Of a DNA stretch of 36,124 nucleotides, positions 16,472 through 24,079 are shown piece by piece. Below the pieces are notes generated by a model, which did no database searches, had not been told where the DNA came from, and saw only the letters and a list, made by a program, of their open reading frames with translations. Positions within the stretch are counted from its first letter, which is position 1; each line of letters opens with the position of its first letter. The DNA is taken from positions 1 through 36,124 of the forward strand of contig JABDFW010000030.1 in NCBI GenBank assembly GCA_013286305.1, given 5' to 3'. This DNA comes from Bacteroidota bacterium (GTDB lineage Bacteria; Bacteroidota; Bacteroidia; Chitinophagales; Chitinophagaceae). Made by a program: the position numbers and the translations under genes.

Positions 16472-16649
16472 TATGTTCCATAGGAACATTTCGTGGGTAG
16501 ATAAAAGTTACCAAGGCTGTATCGGCGTTCCGTAGGAAAGCATGGTGCTAATCTTTTTTTTTATCTAAAGAGCACCAAACGTTCCGATGGAACGACTGTT
16601 ATTCAGGTTTGTCACCACTGCTACCAACCAAATGTTCCTATGGAACATA
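16472..16649. repeat. 178-bp MITE-like element built of GTTCC-NNN-GGAAC palindromes
   Basis: The left arm 16472-16500 (TATGTTCCATAGGAACATTT then CGTGGGTAG) and the right arm 16621-16649 are inverted copies with about 27 of 29 matches. Inside are two further facing palindromes, GTTCCGTAGGAA (16528-16538 region) and CGTTCCGATGGAACG (16580-16594), each attached to a TGGTGCT/AGCACCA word, so the whole segment folds as nested stems. No coding capacity. It fills most of the 317-base gap between the rhodanese-like and FHS genes. Confidence 0.85.
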
Positions 16650-16734
16650 AAACCTGTACCACCCAAAAAATCCGTTTCATAATCTGTAAAATGTACATAG
16701 ATTTACCTTTCATTACCAACTCCTCTCCTCCATT

Positions 16735-18015
16735 ATGAAAAGTAAAAAACAACCGCTGATTGTTGCTCTTGTAATGCTTATATTTTTTGTTATCTCTTTT
16801 CTTACAAATATCCTTGGGCCGCTGGTTCCGAATATTATTGACAGCTTTAAGTTAAGTCTTGGGCTTGCGGGTTTTTTGCCTTTCTCTTTTTTTGTGGCTT
16901 ATGGGGTTATGTCAATACCAGCCGGTATATTGATTGAAAAATTCAGCGAAAAATTTGTACTCATATTCGCTTTTGCGCTTGCATTTGGAGGCGCTATCAT
17001 CTTTGCTTTTTTTACAAGCTTTACCATTGCTTTAATGTCGTTATTCATTATAGGCTTAGGCATGGCTATGCTGCAGGTAGTCATCAATCCCTTGCTGCGT
17101 GCTGCCGGTGGTGAAGAGCATTTTGCATTTAATTCTGTACTGGCACAGGTATTCTTCGGGTTGGCTTCATTCCTCAGTCCGTGGTTATACAGTTATCTTG
17201 TTCAAAATATTCATACTGCCAATCACAATGCTTTGCTTGATGTGCTAAATAAAGTTGTACCGGTTAAACTTGAATGGGTGTCGCTTTATTGGGTGTTTGC
17301 TGTAGTGGTGTTGTTGATGATAGTGGTAATAGGGGCAATAAAATTCCCTAAGGTAGAGCTGAAGGATGATGAGCGAATGGGCACCATGGCAAATTTTAAA
17401 GAACTGTTGCGCAACCGTTATACCTATCTGTATTTTTTTGGCACATTCACCTATGTTGGTACTGAGCAGGGTATTGCAAACTGGATATCAAAATTCCTGC
17501 AAACATATCACGGCCAAAGCCCTGAAACAACCGGTGCGGCCGCTGTGGGCAACTTTTGGCTGTTCATGACAATAGGCTGCCTTCTCGGGCTTGTATTGCT
17601 AAAGATATTCGATAGCCGTAAGCTGCTAATGGTGTTTGTTATAGGCGCTGCTATAAGCCTTACTGCCGCTTTGTTCGGCCCAACACAGGTTGCCATCTAC
17701 GCATTTCCTATGTGTGGTTTTTTTGCGTCTGTCATGTGGTCAATTGTTATTTCGCTGGGGTTAAATTCTGTTCCAAAACATCATGGTTCTTTGGCGGGTA
17801 TTCTTTGCACCGGTATCATTGGCGGGGCTGTTGTGCCTGCAGTTATCGGTGTTATTTCAGATTACACCGGTTTAAGAACAGCTATGTTTTTAGTGTATAT
17901 AACATTGGGCTATTTATTCAGCATGGGCATGTGGGCAAAACCCTTGGTAAACAATGCTGTTTCAAAAACGCCTATAAGGGATTTGTTTAGGGCAAATAAG
18001 TCAGTTGAAGATTAG
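16735..18015 (+). CDS. FHS-family sugar permease (MFS, FucP/GlcP-like)
   Basis: This is a 426-residue major facilitator protein with 12 predicted helices. The start (LIFFVISFLTNILGPLVPNI, then IIDSFKLSLGLAGFLPFSFF) and GVMSIPAGILIEKFSEKF are typical of the fucose:H+ symporter (FHS) group, which in Bacteroidota import glucose, galactose, fucose or GlcNAc. The mid-protein segment FFGTFTYVGTEQGIANWISK is the FHS helix 7 region. The ROK-type sugar kinase gene starts 175 bases downstream on the same strand, a logical import-then-phosphorylate pair. The sugar cannot be inferred. Confidence 0.92.
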   Translation: MKSKKQPLIVALVMLIFFVISFLTNILGPLVPNIIDSFKLSLGLAGFLPFSFFVAYGVMSIPAGILIEKFSEKFVLIFAFALAFGGAIIFAFFTSFTIALMSLFIIGLGMAMLQVVINPLLRAAGGEEHFAFNSVLAQVFFGLASFLSPWLYSYLVQNIHTANHNALLDVLNKVVPVKLEWVSLYWVFAVVVLLMIVVIGAIKFPKVELKDDERMGTMANFKELLRNRYTYLYFFGTFTYVGTEQGIANWISKFLQTYHGQSPETTGAAAVGNFWLFMTIGCLLGLVLLKIFDSRKLLMVFVIGAAISLTAALFGPTQVAIYAFPMCGFFASVMWSIVISLGLNSVPKHHGSLAGILCTGIIGGAVVPAVIGVISDYTGLRTAMFLVYITLGYLFSMGMWAKPLVNNAVSKTPIRDLFRANKSVED

Positions 18016-18027
18016 AGGCTTGTTGTG

Positions 18028-18056
18028 CCCAGTCTGACGGCCTCCGTCTGATTGGG
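18028..18056. repeat. Hairpin in the permease-kinase gap
   Basis: CCCAGTCTGACGG, a three-base loop and CCGTCTGATTGGG form an imperfect 13-bp stem (10 matches) 12 bases after the permease stop. It may attenuate read-through into the kinase, but there is no T tract. Confidence 0.5.
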
Positions 18057-18190
18057 AAGCTCGATGAATTTTATTTAACCAACTTTGTAATTCTATTGAA
18101 CATCCTTGCCTGCCCGACTGGTCATTCATGCGGGTGTCACTCCCTTCAGCACCTCTACCTTTACTGAGCAATAAAACACAACCACATCAA

Positions 18191-19048
18191 ATGAACGATA
18201 AAAAAATCATAGGCATCGATCTTGGCGCAACCAACATACGCGGCGGCCTTGTAAACGGGGATACCATTGATAAGCTAACATCAAACCGCATAAAAAGTGC
18301 AGGAACTGCTGAAGAAGTTTTGGATGACGTGTATGGCGTAGTTGACCGTTTGATTGATGACGGCGTTTCCGCCATCGGTATTGGCGTGCCCGGGGTGGTG
18401 GATATTGATGAAGGCATTGTATATGATGTGCAGTACATCCCTTCGTGGAAGGAAGTGCAACTAAAAAAATTACTCGAGGCACGTTATCATATTCCCGTGC
18501 TGGTAAACAACGACGCCAACTGTTTTGCCTTAGGTGAATACCATTTTGGCAAAGGCAGGAACAGCACCAACATGATCGGCCTAACCATTGGCACCGGGCT
18601 TGGCGCGGGTATCATCATCAATAAGCACTTGTATGCAGGCCCCAATTGCGGCGCAGGGGAGTTTGGTATGGTTGAGTATCTCGACCATGTGTATGAATAT
18701 TATGCCAGCGGCCAGTTCTTTGGCAACGTGTACCAGTTGGATGGTGAAACCGTATTTAACAATGCAAAGCAGGGCGATGCGAAAGCTTTGCAATTGTATG
18801 CTGAAATGGGTACTCATCTCGGCAATGCCATCAAGATGATCATGTACACCTACGATCCCTCTCTCATCATCTTTGGCGGCTCTGTTCGGTTTGCTTATCC
18901 TTATTTTAAAGATACCATGTGGCAGCGCATCAAAACATTCGCCTATGGTAAATCCATTGAGCGGCTCACTATAGAATCATCTGAATTGGAGAACAGCGGC
19001 ATACTTGGCGCAGCTGCATTGTATTACGATTTTAGTGACACGAATTAA
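18191..19048 (+). CDS. ROK-family sugar kinase lacking the zinc motif
   Basis: ROK kinases phosphorylate sugars such as glucose with ATP. The ATP phosphate loop IGIDLGATNIRGGL (7-20), IGIGVPGVVDIDEG, the catalytic Asp in LVNNDANCF (D108) and LTIGTGLGAGI (131-141) are intact. The usual zinc site (GH...CxCGxxGCxE) is not: the His position is M160 in GEFGMVEY and the cysteine cluster is replaced by LDHVYEYYASGQFF. This matches a shortened subgroup, 285 residues long. I start at ATG 18191; 21 further open codons upstream (from 18128) are proline-rich and not family-like. The stop codon lies inside an ACACGAATTAA repeat. Pairs with the upstream FHS permease. Confidence 0.9.
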   Translation: MNDKKIIGIDLGATNIRGGLVNGDTIDKLTSNRIKSAGTAEEVLDDVYGVVDRLIDDGVSAIGIGVPGVVDIDEGIVYDVQYIPSWKEVQLKKLLEARYHIPVLVNNDANCFALGEYHFGKGRNSTNMIGLTIGTGLGAGIIINKHLYAGPNCGAGEFGMVEYLDHVYEYYASGQFFGNVYQLDGETVFNNAKQGDAKALQLYAEMGTHLGNAIKMIMYTYDPSLIIFGGSVRFAYPYFKDTMWQRIKTFAYGKSIERLTIESSELENSGILGAAALYYDFSDTN

Positions 19049-19086
19049 AGGCTAACACGAATGAAGACGAATTACACGAATTAAGA
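19039..19086. repeat. ACACGAATTA repeat cluster overlapping the kinase 3' end
   Basis: Four related words (ACACGAATTAA, AACACGAATGA, GACGAATTA, CACGAATTAA) form the inverted-orientation version of the cluster at 1237-1376. The first word supplies the last codons (DTN) and TAA stop of the ROK gene. Confidence 0.7.
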
Positions 19087-19145
19087 AGCTGATAAAGGCT
19101 TTTGTTGTGGCATCATTTGCTATAGGCAGAAGTTTCTTTACCATA

Positions 19146-19946
19146 CTAAAAGCCACCTGCAGACGCACGGTAATTTAACCCTGCAGTAGTTCCGCAGGTT
19201 ACATCAACCGTAACGCCTGTTATTTTGCCTGCCAGGTGAGATGAAAGGAACACCGCCACATTGGTGATATCTTCCATCAGCGGAAGTTTTTTAAGCATCG
19301 TATCGTTTTCCATATTCCGAAGTATGGGCTCCATCGCTTTGCTGTTGGCCACGATAGCGTCTTTAAATACCTGTGAATCCGGCGAACCGGCCGAGCGAAT
19401 ATTCACCACCCGTACGCCATATATCCCCAGTTCTGCAGCAAGGTTTCGCGAAAAGCTTTCTATGGCGGCGCATGCAGGCGCAAAGCCGGCTGTAAAAGGA
19501 TAGCCTATGCCACCCGGCGTTGCCGTTAGCGATAAAATAACGCCTGAACCTTGCTTCATCATTATCTTACCCGCAGCAATGGCGGTGATAAACCTCGTTT
19601 TCGTCATAAAGGTAACAGGCAGCATAAAATCATCCACGGCTATCTCCGTCATAGGTAAATTCTGAACAACGTTGCATGCCGCGGCATTGAATGAAATGTC
19701 AACTGTTCCCGCCTGTTGCACAACTTTAGCGAGATGATCATTCACCGCTTTCTCATCTAATGAGTCCACCTCATCTGCATAAGCGGTGCCGCCATCCGCG
19801 GCTATCTCATCCGCAACTTTTTGCACGGAGCCAATATTGCGGCCCGTTAAAAATACTTTTACGCCGCTGGCAGCAAAGGCTTTGGCAACAGCGCCGCCCA
19901 ACGAGCCGCCTGCTCCATATATAACTGCTGTTTTATTTTGTAGCAT
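19146..19946 (-). CDS. Short-chain dehydrogenase homologue lacking catalytic Tyr and Lys
   Basis: The Rossmann features are clear: the NAD(P)-binding glycine motif YGAGGSLGGAV (10-20), the acidic/basic region LTGRN after beta 2, DEVDSLDE around 58-65, and FNAAACN (86-92) at the NNAG position. The catalytic region does not fit. In the family YxxxK motif, the aligned residues are F155 and C159 (FTAGFAPACAAIESFSRN), and the Ser position is Ala142 with only Thr neighbours. Start 19946 (MLQNKTAVIYG) replaces a frame-open extension to 20051. At 266 residues it is complete, so it is more likely a repurposed NAD(P)-binding protein than a broken gene. It lies alone next to tandem repeats. Confidence 0.88.
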   Translation of the reverse strand: MLQNKTAVIYGAGGSLGGAVAKAFAASGVKVFLTGRNIGSVQKVADEIAADGGTAYADEVDSLDEKAVNDHLAKVVQQAGTVDISFNAAACNVVQNLPMTEIAVDDFMLPVTFMTKTRFITAIAAGKIMMKQGSGVILSLTATPGGIGYPFTAGFAPACAAIESFSRNLAAELGIYGVRVVNIRSAGSPDSQVFKDAIVANSKAMEPILRNMENDTMLKKLPLMEDITNVAVFLSSHLAGKITGVTVDVTCGTTAGLNYRASAGGF

Positions 19947-20092
19947 CACTCTGGATGTTTTTTTAGTGAAGAAGTTTTGTACCACAAACCTACGTAAGAA
20001 ATTATTTTCAATGGGGTTGAACAGCACAATTAAAAGGTGATGATGAGACAAGGTAAGTTGACAGATGACAGATGGGAGATGACAGGAAGAAA

Positions 20093-20266
20093 AGTCATTG
20101 AGTAATTAGTCAATAAGTCATTTAGGCAGAAGTCGACAGAAGGTGAAGTCATTGGGTCATTAGTCAATAAGTCATTTAGGAAGAAGTTGACAGATGACAG
20201 GAAGAGTCATTAAGTCATTAGTCAATAAGTCGTTTAGGAAGAAGTTGACAGATGGCTGATGACAAA
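20093..20266. repeat. Three tandem ~54-60-bp repeats (AGTCATTAGTCAATAAGTCA type)
   Basis: Units start at 20093, 20147 and 20205. Each reads AGTCATT(G/A)AGT(A/C)ATTAGTCA, ATAAGTC(A/G)TTTAGG, A(G)AAGT(T/C)GACAGA and a variable tail. A fourth partial unit (GTTGACAGATGACAGATGGG) precedes at 20058-20077. Unit spacing differs (54, 58, about 60), and the divergence is low. There are no spacers, so it is not CRISPR. No ORF of interest crosses it. Position is between the SDR gene and the 20290 repeat. Confidence 0.8.
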
Positions 20267-20289
20267 AAAGCCAAATCGCCCCACTCACT

Positions 20290-20387
20290 CGCTTATATAT
20301 GCGCCGTAGGTGCTACCTGTTTGTGGAAAAAATAATTTAACCGCTTGGTTTTGCCCTGTAAGGGCTACCCCGATAAACGAAATTGCC
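20290..20387. repeat. Dispersed CGCTTATATATGC module, copy 1
   Basis: The module begins CGCTTATATATGC, continues with a GTAGG(T)GCTACC hairpin, then TTTGTGGAAAAAATA, TTTTGCCC and GGGCTACCCCGATAAACG. The same word order recurs at 27410-27515, next to the restriction-modification island. Confidence 0.7.
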
Positions 20388-20551
20388 TGCATTTTGTTTT
20401 CTATAGTGTTGTGCCAATCATACCGCAGATTCCCGTCCGATCGATGATCTTGGCGGCCTCCTCCAATACTGCAAAACCATTTATTATGTTAATCTGCGAA
20501 GAATGTAAATATTTCCTAACTTTATTTCTCACCAAAGAAAAGGAGGTATTC

Positions 20552-20599
20552 ATGATATCCACAGATAGTTCATGGGCACCCCCGGTTAATGTTTGTTAG
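20552..20599 (+). CDS. Possible 15-codon leader or microprotein with strong SD
   Basis: ATG at 20552 is preceded by AAGGAGG with a five-base spacer, a much stronger SD than any other gene here except the one at 27173. The peptide is MISTDSSWAPPVNVC. A weak TAACTTTA element is at 20517-20524 and a hairpin-T terminator at 20641-20666, so a transcript of about 140 bases is plausible. A competing 50-codon minus-strand frame (20401-20553, ending GFAVLEEAAKIIDRTGICGM then IGTTL) overlaps it and looks just as protein-like. I cannot tell which, if either, is real. No family recognised. Confidence 0.25.
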   Translation: MISTDSSWAPPVNVC

Positions 20600-20640
20600 C
20601 CGGCCTGCTCCAAATAATCTGTTGGCCTTTGGCCATGAAG

Positions 20641-20666
20641 AGGCTGCCTGCAAAGGCGGCCTTTTT
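20641..20666 (+). terminator. Intrinsic terminator, plus strand
   Basis: AGGCTGCC, loop TGCAAA and GGCGGCCT pair over 8 positions with one G-U, followed by TTTT. It reads on the plus strand although the nearest annotated genes on both sides (19146-19946 and 20701-21654) are minus, hinting at a small plus-strand transcript from about 20530. Confidence 0.5.
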
Positions 20667-20700
20667 AAATTGAATAAAATTACTGGCCTTGTAAATCAGA

Positions 20701-21654
20701 TCATTTCTTTATCCTCTCAAACTCATCACCGTTTAATGCGGTTGCCTGCGTAATAGTGCCATCTGTGCTCTTGGTAAACTTTAGCGGATAGTTTTCGGCG
20801 GCATTATAAAAATAAAGCTCTGCCATAGGGTTTACAATGGTTTCTTTACCATCCCAGAGTTGTTTAACCACCAGGTTGTCGCCCGATGCGCTTATTTGAA
20901 TCAGGTCATCATTATCAACTTTTAGCTGGTATTTTCCCTCAAAGGCTTTCAGGTCGCCATGTGTATAATGTGCCGGTTTTGTTTTATTCCACACATCCCT
21001 TCCAAACGCTACAACTTTCGTCACGTTTCCATTTGCGTCTTTTTTAAAGTCGAGGGTAAACATCAGTTGCTGTTTATTAAAAAAACGCCAGGCAGAGTCC
21101 GGCACAAACTGTACCTGCTGGCCGTCCCATTGTTGCTTTAGCACCAGCATATTATCTTTCTCCGTAAACTGCAGGTACATGCCGTTATTACTGGCATTTT
21201 CATACAACCCTTCGTATATCTTTAGCTGTTCAGGTGTATGGGGTATCTCCTGTTTAGTAAGCGGCTTGTAATTATTTACCCTGTTCCACAACCCGTTGCC
21301 GCCAACATTAACCTGTGTTATCGTTCCGTCTGTACCTTTTACAAAAGTTAACGAAACCCGTTCCCCTTCTTTTGAAAAAAACGCCAGTTCCGACTGCGGG
21401 AAAATGCGTATCTGGCCGCCGTTCCAAAGTAATTTGGCGTCAAGCGAATTGCTGTCAGCCGTAAACTGCACATTCATCTCTTTGTTCTGCGCACTTTGAA
21501 AGATGCCTTCATACGCTTTTAATTGCTTAGGCGAAAGGCTTATCTCTTTGGGTGTTTCTGACGCGTTGCCGCCTTCTTGTGCATTAGCCTGTATTGCCGC
21601 CAGCAAGGTGATGCAGCAAACAGCCACAAGCCTGCCAAATTGCTTTAATTGCAT
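20701..21654 (-). CDS. Secreted protein with three DUF3471-like repeats
   Basis: A signal peptide (AVCCITLLAAIQANAQ, cleavage about residue 26) precedes three homologous blocks of about 85 residues at about 38-125, 135-220 and 228-315. Each opens with a KxYEG-type phrase (KAYEGIFQ, KIYEGLYE, KAFEGKYQ), has an LLWNGG/QQWDGQ/QLWDGK strand and ends in FxKxxxGxxTx followed by a W or F. The pattern matches the beta-barrel DUF3471 domain found C-terminal to serine hydrolases, but no hydrolase is attached here. It is third in the minus-strand operon, 11 bases after the PepSY gene. It is presumably a periplasmic binding or scaffolding protein; the function is unknown. Confidence 0.82.
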   Translation of the reverse strand: MQLKQFGRLVAVCCITLLAAIQANAQEGGNASETPKEISLSPKQLKAYEGIFQSAQNKEMNVQFTADSNSLDAKLLWNGGQIRIFPQSELAFFSKEGERVSLTFVKGTDGTITQVNVGGNGLWNRVNNYKPLTKQEIPHTPEQLKIYEGLYENASNNGMYLQFTEKDNMLVLKQQWDGQQVQFVPDSAWRFFNKQQLMFTLDFKKDANGNVTKVVAFGRDVWNKTKPAHYTHGDLKAFEGKYQLKVDNDDLIQISASGDNLVVKQLWDGKETIVNPMAELYFYNAAENYPLKFTKSTDGTITQATALNGDEFERIKK

Positions 21655-21665
21655 AACGTTCGTTT

Positions 21666-22310
21666 TTATTTAACCCCAATTACATAAATAATGTATGCCA
21701 GCAGTAATCCAAGCGCCGCTACAATAAGGCCCGCTGCCCTTTTGCGTTTCAGGTAAAGTATCAATATCATACCCGTTAGCGAAACCAGCGACATTAATAT
21801 AGCGGAAACATCTATAAACACAGACCATACAGGCCCTGCATCCCTGCCCTTGTGCAGGTCGTTGATAACACCCACAAAACCCGCACTTGTTTCCTGCAGT
21901 TCATACGTTCCGTTATCACGGTTTATAAATACGTCGGCGGCATAACCCGGCCCTTTAAACGAAGCGGTGCACTGCTCATCATCAATCCTGAAATCAGCCA
22001 ATGCCGCGTGTATGCCGTGTGTATTTCGAATATACTCCACTATATCCAGCTTCGCTATTTTGGCGGTATCTGCAACCTTTACCCAGTTTACATTCAGTTT
22101 GCCTTTGCCCTGCGTGGTACGCACCTGCCCGCCAAATTTATCTGCATGGTTTAAGGTTAACCCGGTTACCGCAAAGAAAAATATGATGGCAAAACTTACC
22201 ATGGAAAGGTAAATATGCAACCAGCGCGACAGCCTTGGTAGCCTGCGTTTCCAAAAGGAACTATTCGGACTTTTTTCTGTACTCAACGGACGCTGATGCG
22301 ATCTCCACAT
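21666..22310 (-). CDS. PepSY-type inner-membrane protein
   Basis: The 214-residue protein has a membrane helix at about 38-52 (MVSFAIIFFFAVTGLTL), a soluble periplasmic part of about 110 residues and two closing helices (VFIDVSAILMSLVSLTGMIL and AAGLIVAALGLLLAYIIYVI). RWLHIYLS before helix 1 and LTLNH after it are hallmarks of the PepSY-associated TM family linked to iron uptake and flavin-based electron transfer. The ATG at 22310 lies 50 bases inside the end of the ApbE gene, indicating translational coupling. Together the two likely form a periplasmic electron-transfer or reductase unit; that is inference. Confidence 0.85.
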   Translation of the reverse strand: MWRSHQRPLSTEKSPNSSFWKRRLPRLSRWLHIYLSMVSFAIIFFFAVTGLTLNHADKFGGQVRTTQGKGKLNVNWVKVADTAKIAKLDIVEYIRNTHGIHAALADFRIDDEQCTASFKGPGYAADVFINRDNGTYELQETSAGFVGVINDLHKGRDAGPVWSVFIDVSAILMSLVSLTGMILILYLKRKRAAGLIVAALGLLLAYIIYVIGVK

Positions 22311-23787
22311 TTCCTGGTAAATTAAATTGTTGGGGTGTTGTATTACATTCCACTACCTGGCGCATCAGCTGATACGTGCCATGCTCTCTTGCTGCCTCAA
22401 TTTTTATGGTATAAGTGCCGGGTTTAACTACGTTGCCGTTATCATCCTTACCATCCCATTTCACCGTGTACTTGCCTGCTGAGCGCGTAGCGCTTGAAAC
22501 AGAAGCTCCTAAAAATGACTGGTCGCTGCTGTAGCGCCCCCTGTATTTAAGAAACCATGATTTCAGTTCGTCAAGGTATTTATCCCTCTCATGCCACAAA
22601 GCAATCGTTCTTACCGGTGCGTGGTTTTCATCCTCTATCCATACGGCTACATAAGGCCTTTTGGCAAATGATTGCTGCTGCAGGTTTATCTCCAGGTTAA
22701 CCACCAACTCATACGCATCGGAGCGGTTGCCTGCGCCATTATAAACATCTTTTGCGGGTTGCGGTTGTTTTATCGCAGGTGCTTTTAACGCAGCCCATCC
22801 TTTGCTTTCAATACGCTGCCCTTCTTTTGTGATGATCAGGTATTCAATGCCCGGATAGCCTGCTGCCAGCATAACGCTTTCTGCGGGGCTAAGCACATTA
22901 AAGGCAGTTGCAAGTGCGCCCGCGTCGGTTGCATTAGGGGCTACTACGGTAGCGCTGATGATGTTATCTGAAGGCTGGCCTGTGCGCGGATCTACAATAT
23001 GCGAATACCAGTGGCCACCGATCATTTCACCGCGGCGGTAATTTCCGCTGGTGGCTACAGCCTTATTGCCAATTAAAAGGTTGTCAATCGGCGCACTGTT
23101 CTCTGCATTATCTTTTGGGTCGCTTATTGCTACCGGCTCAACCATATTGCCGGATACCACCAGGTCGCCGCCAATATTTACCACAATGGCCTTTACGCCG
23201 TTCAAAGCCATGGCTGCGGCGGCTGCATGTTTTATGATATAACTTTTTGCAAACGAGTTTAACATTAAAGGCGCATTGCTAAGATGGGTTGCCGTGTGTG
23301 CGACGGGGTCAAGTTTCCAGTGCTGTTGTTTTACTCCGGCTACAGCCTCGTTTAGTTCTTCCTGAGTGGGCACTCTGTTTTTGGCGGCAGATGCTTTCCA
23401 TAGTTTTGTAACTACTTCGGCAGATGCATCCAGCGCGCCATTGGTACTTATTCTCCATTCATCAAAAAGATTAAGCACTTCAAACAATTCCGGTGATACG
23501 TGTACCGGTTGGCCGGATGTTTTAAGCCATGCGCTGAACTCGCTGGAGGGATCGTAAGCGCTGAGGATGCTGCCCAGCCTGCCGATCTCATTTTTGGCAG
23601 CGGTTTCAGCTAGCGATGCATTGTCTTCCGAAGCTGCGGCTATCTTCAGGTCCATCGAAGTACCCAGCACATTCTCAAAGTGAGACACATACAGGTGTCG
23701 TTCTTTCTTTGTTGAGCCCGCATCTGCGGTTTTACTGCACAAGGCAAATAGGAGGGTAGCTGCGATAAAACAGTTGGCTAACTTCAT
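22261..23787 (-). CDS. FAD:protein FMN transferase (ApbE) fused to DUF2271
   Basis: ApbE covalently attaches FMN from FAD to a Thr/Ser of exported target proteins. The N-terminal two thirds carry NIGGDLVVSG, the HIVDPRTGQP loop and the metal/FAD motif ATDAGALATAFN, after a signal peptide MKLANCFIAATLLFALC. From about residue 365 the protein continues as DUF2271 (YELVVNLEINLQQQSFAKRP, HAPVRTIALWHE, VKWDGKDDNGNVVKPGTYTI), a domain usually encoded separately beside ApbE and PepSY genes. I chose ATG 23787: the alternative start 27 bases earlier is TTG and overlaps a TATATTTG promoter. The FMN acceptor would be an operon partner or distant protein and is not identified here. Confidence 0.93.
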   Translation of the reverse strand: MKLANCFIAATLLFALCSKTADAGSTKKERHLYVSHFENVLGTSMDLKIAAASEDNASLAETAAKNEIGRLGSILSAYDPSSEFSAWLKTSGQPVHVSPELFEVLNLFDEWRISTNGALDASAEVVTKLWKASAAKNRVPTQEELNEAVAGVKQQHWKLDPVAHTATHLSNAPLMLNSFAKSYIIKHAAAAAMALNGVKAIVVNIGGDLVVSGNMVEPVAISDPKDNAENSAPIDNLLIGNKAVATSGNYRRGEMIGGHWYSHIVDPRTGQPSDNIISATVVAPNATDAGALATAFNVLSPAESVMLAAGYPGIEYLIITKEGQRIESKGWAALKAPAIKQPQPAKDVYNGAGNRSDAYELVVNLEINLQQQSFAKRPYVAVWIEDENHAPVRTIALWHERDKYLDELKSWFLKYRGRYSSDQSFLGASVSSATRSAGKYTVKWDGKDDNGNVVKPGTYTIKIEAAREHGTYQLMRQVVECNTTPQQFNLPGNVEIASASVEYRKKSE

Positions 23788-23811
23788 GCTTACAATTTTA
23801 GTGATAGGTTT

Positions 23812-23819
23812 CAAATATA
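23812..23819 (-). promoter_or_regulatory. Bacteroidota -7 promoter element (TATATTTG) for the ApbE operon
   Basis: The minus strand reads TATATTTG, 25 bases before ATG 23787. It overlaps the TTG start of the longer frame, which favours the shorter gene. The 292-base gap to the divergent acetyltransferase has no other gene. Confidence 0.55.
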
Positions 23820-24079
23820 TTTATCTTTTGATTGGACTTTTTTGCATTTTTAGTAAATCATCAATAGTATCGATGGAAGGTATTATAATATCGGTAAACG
23901 GTATGCTTCGTAGTTAACCAATTTAAGGTATAGCATACTGTTTTGCAATTACTTAACATTTGTGTTAAACAAGTGATGATTTTTGTTAGAGTTTGTAGTT
24001 ATTATCTCTTAAGCTTTACAGCATAATCAAAGAAAACAACTTTGAATGTAATATTTTTGGAGAAAGCAATATTGCATTT

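Noticed and set aside
20093-20266. CRISPR array
   Set aside because: The units follow each other without unique spacers, are 54-60 bp long, and no cas gene is present.
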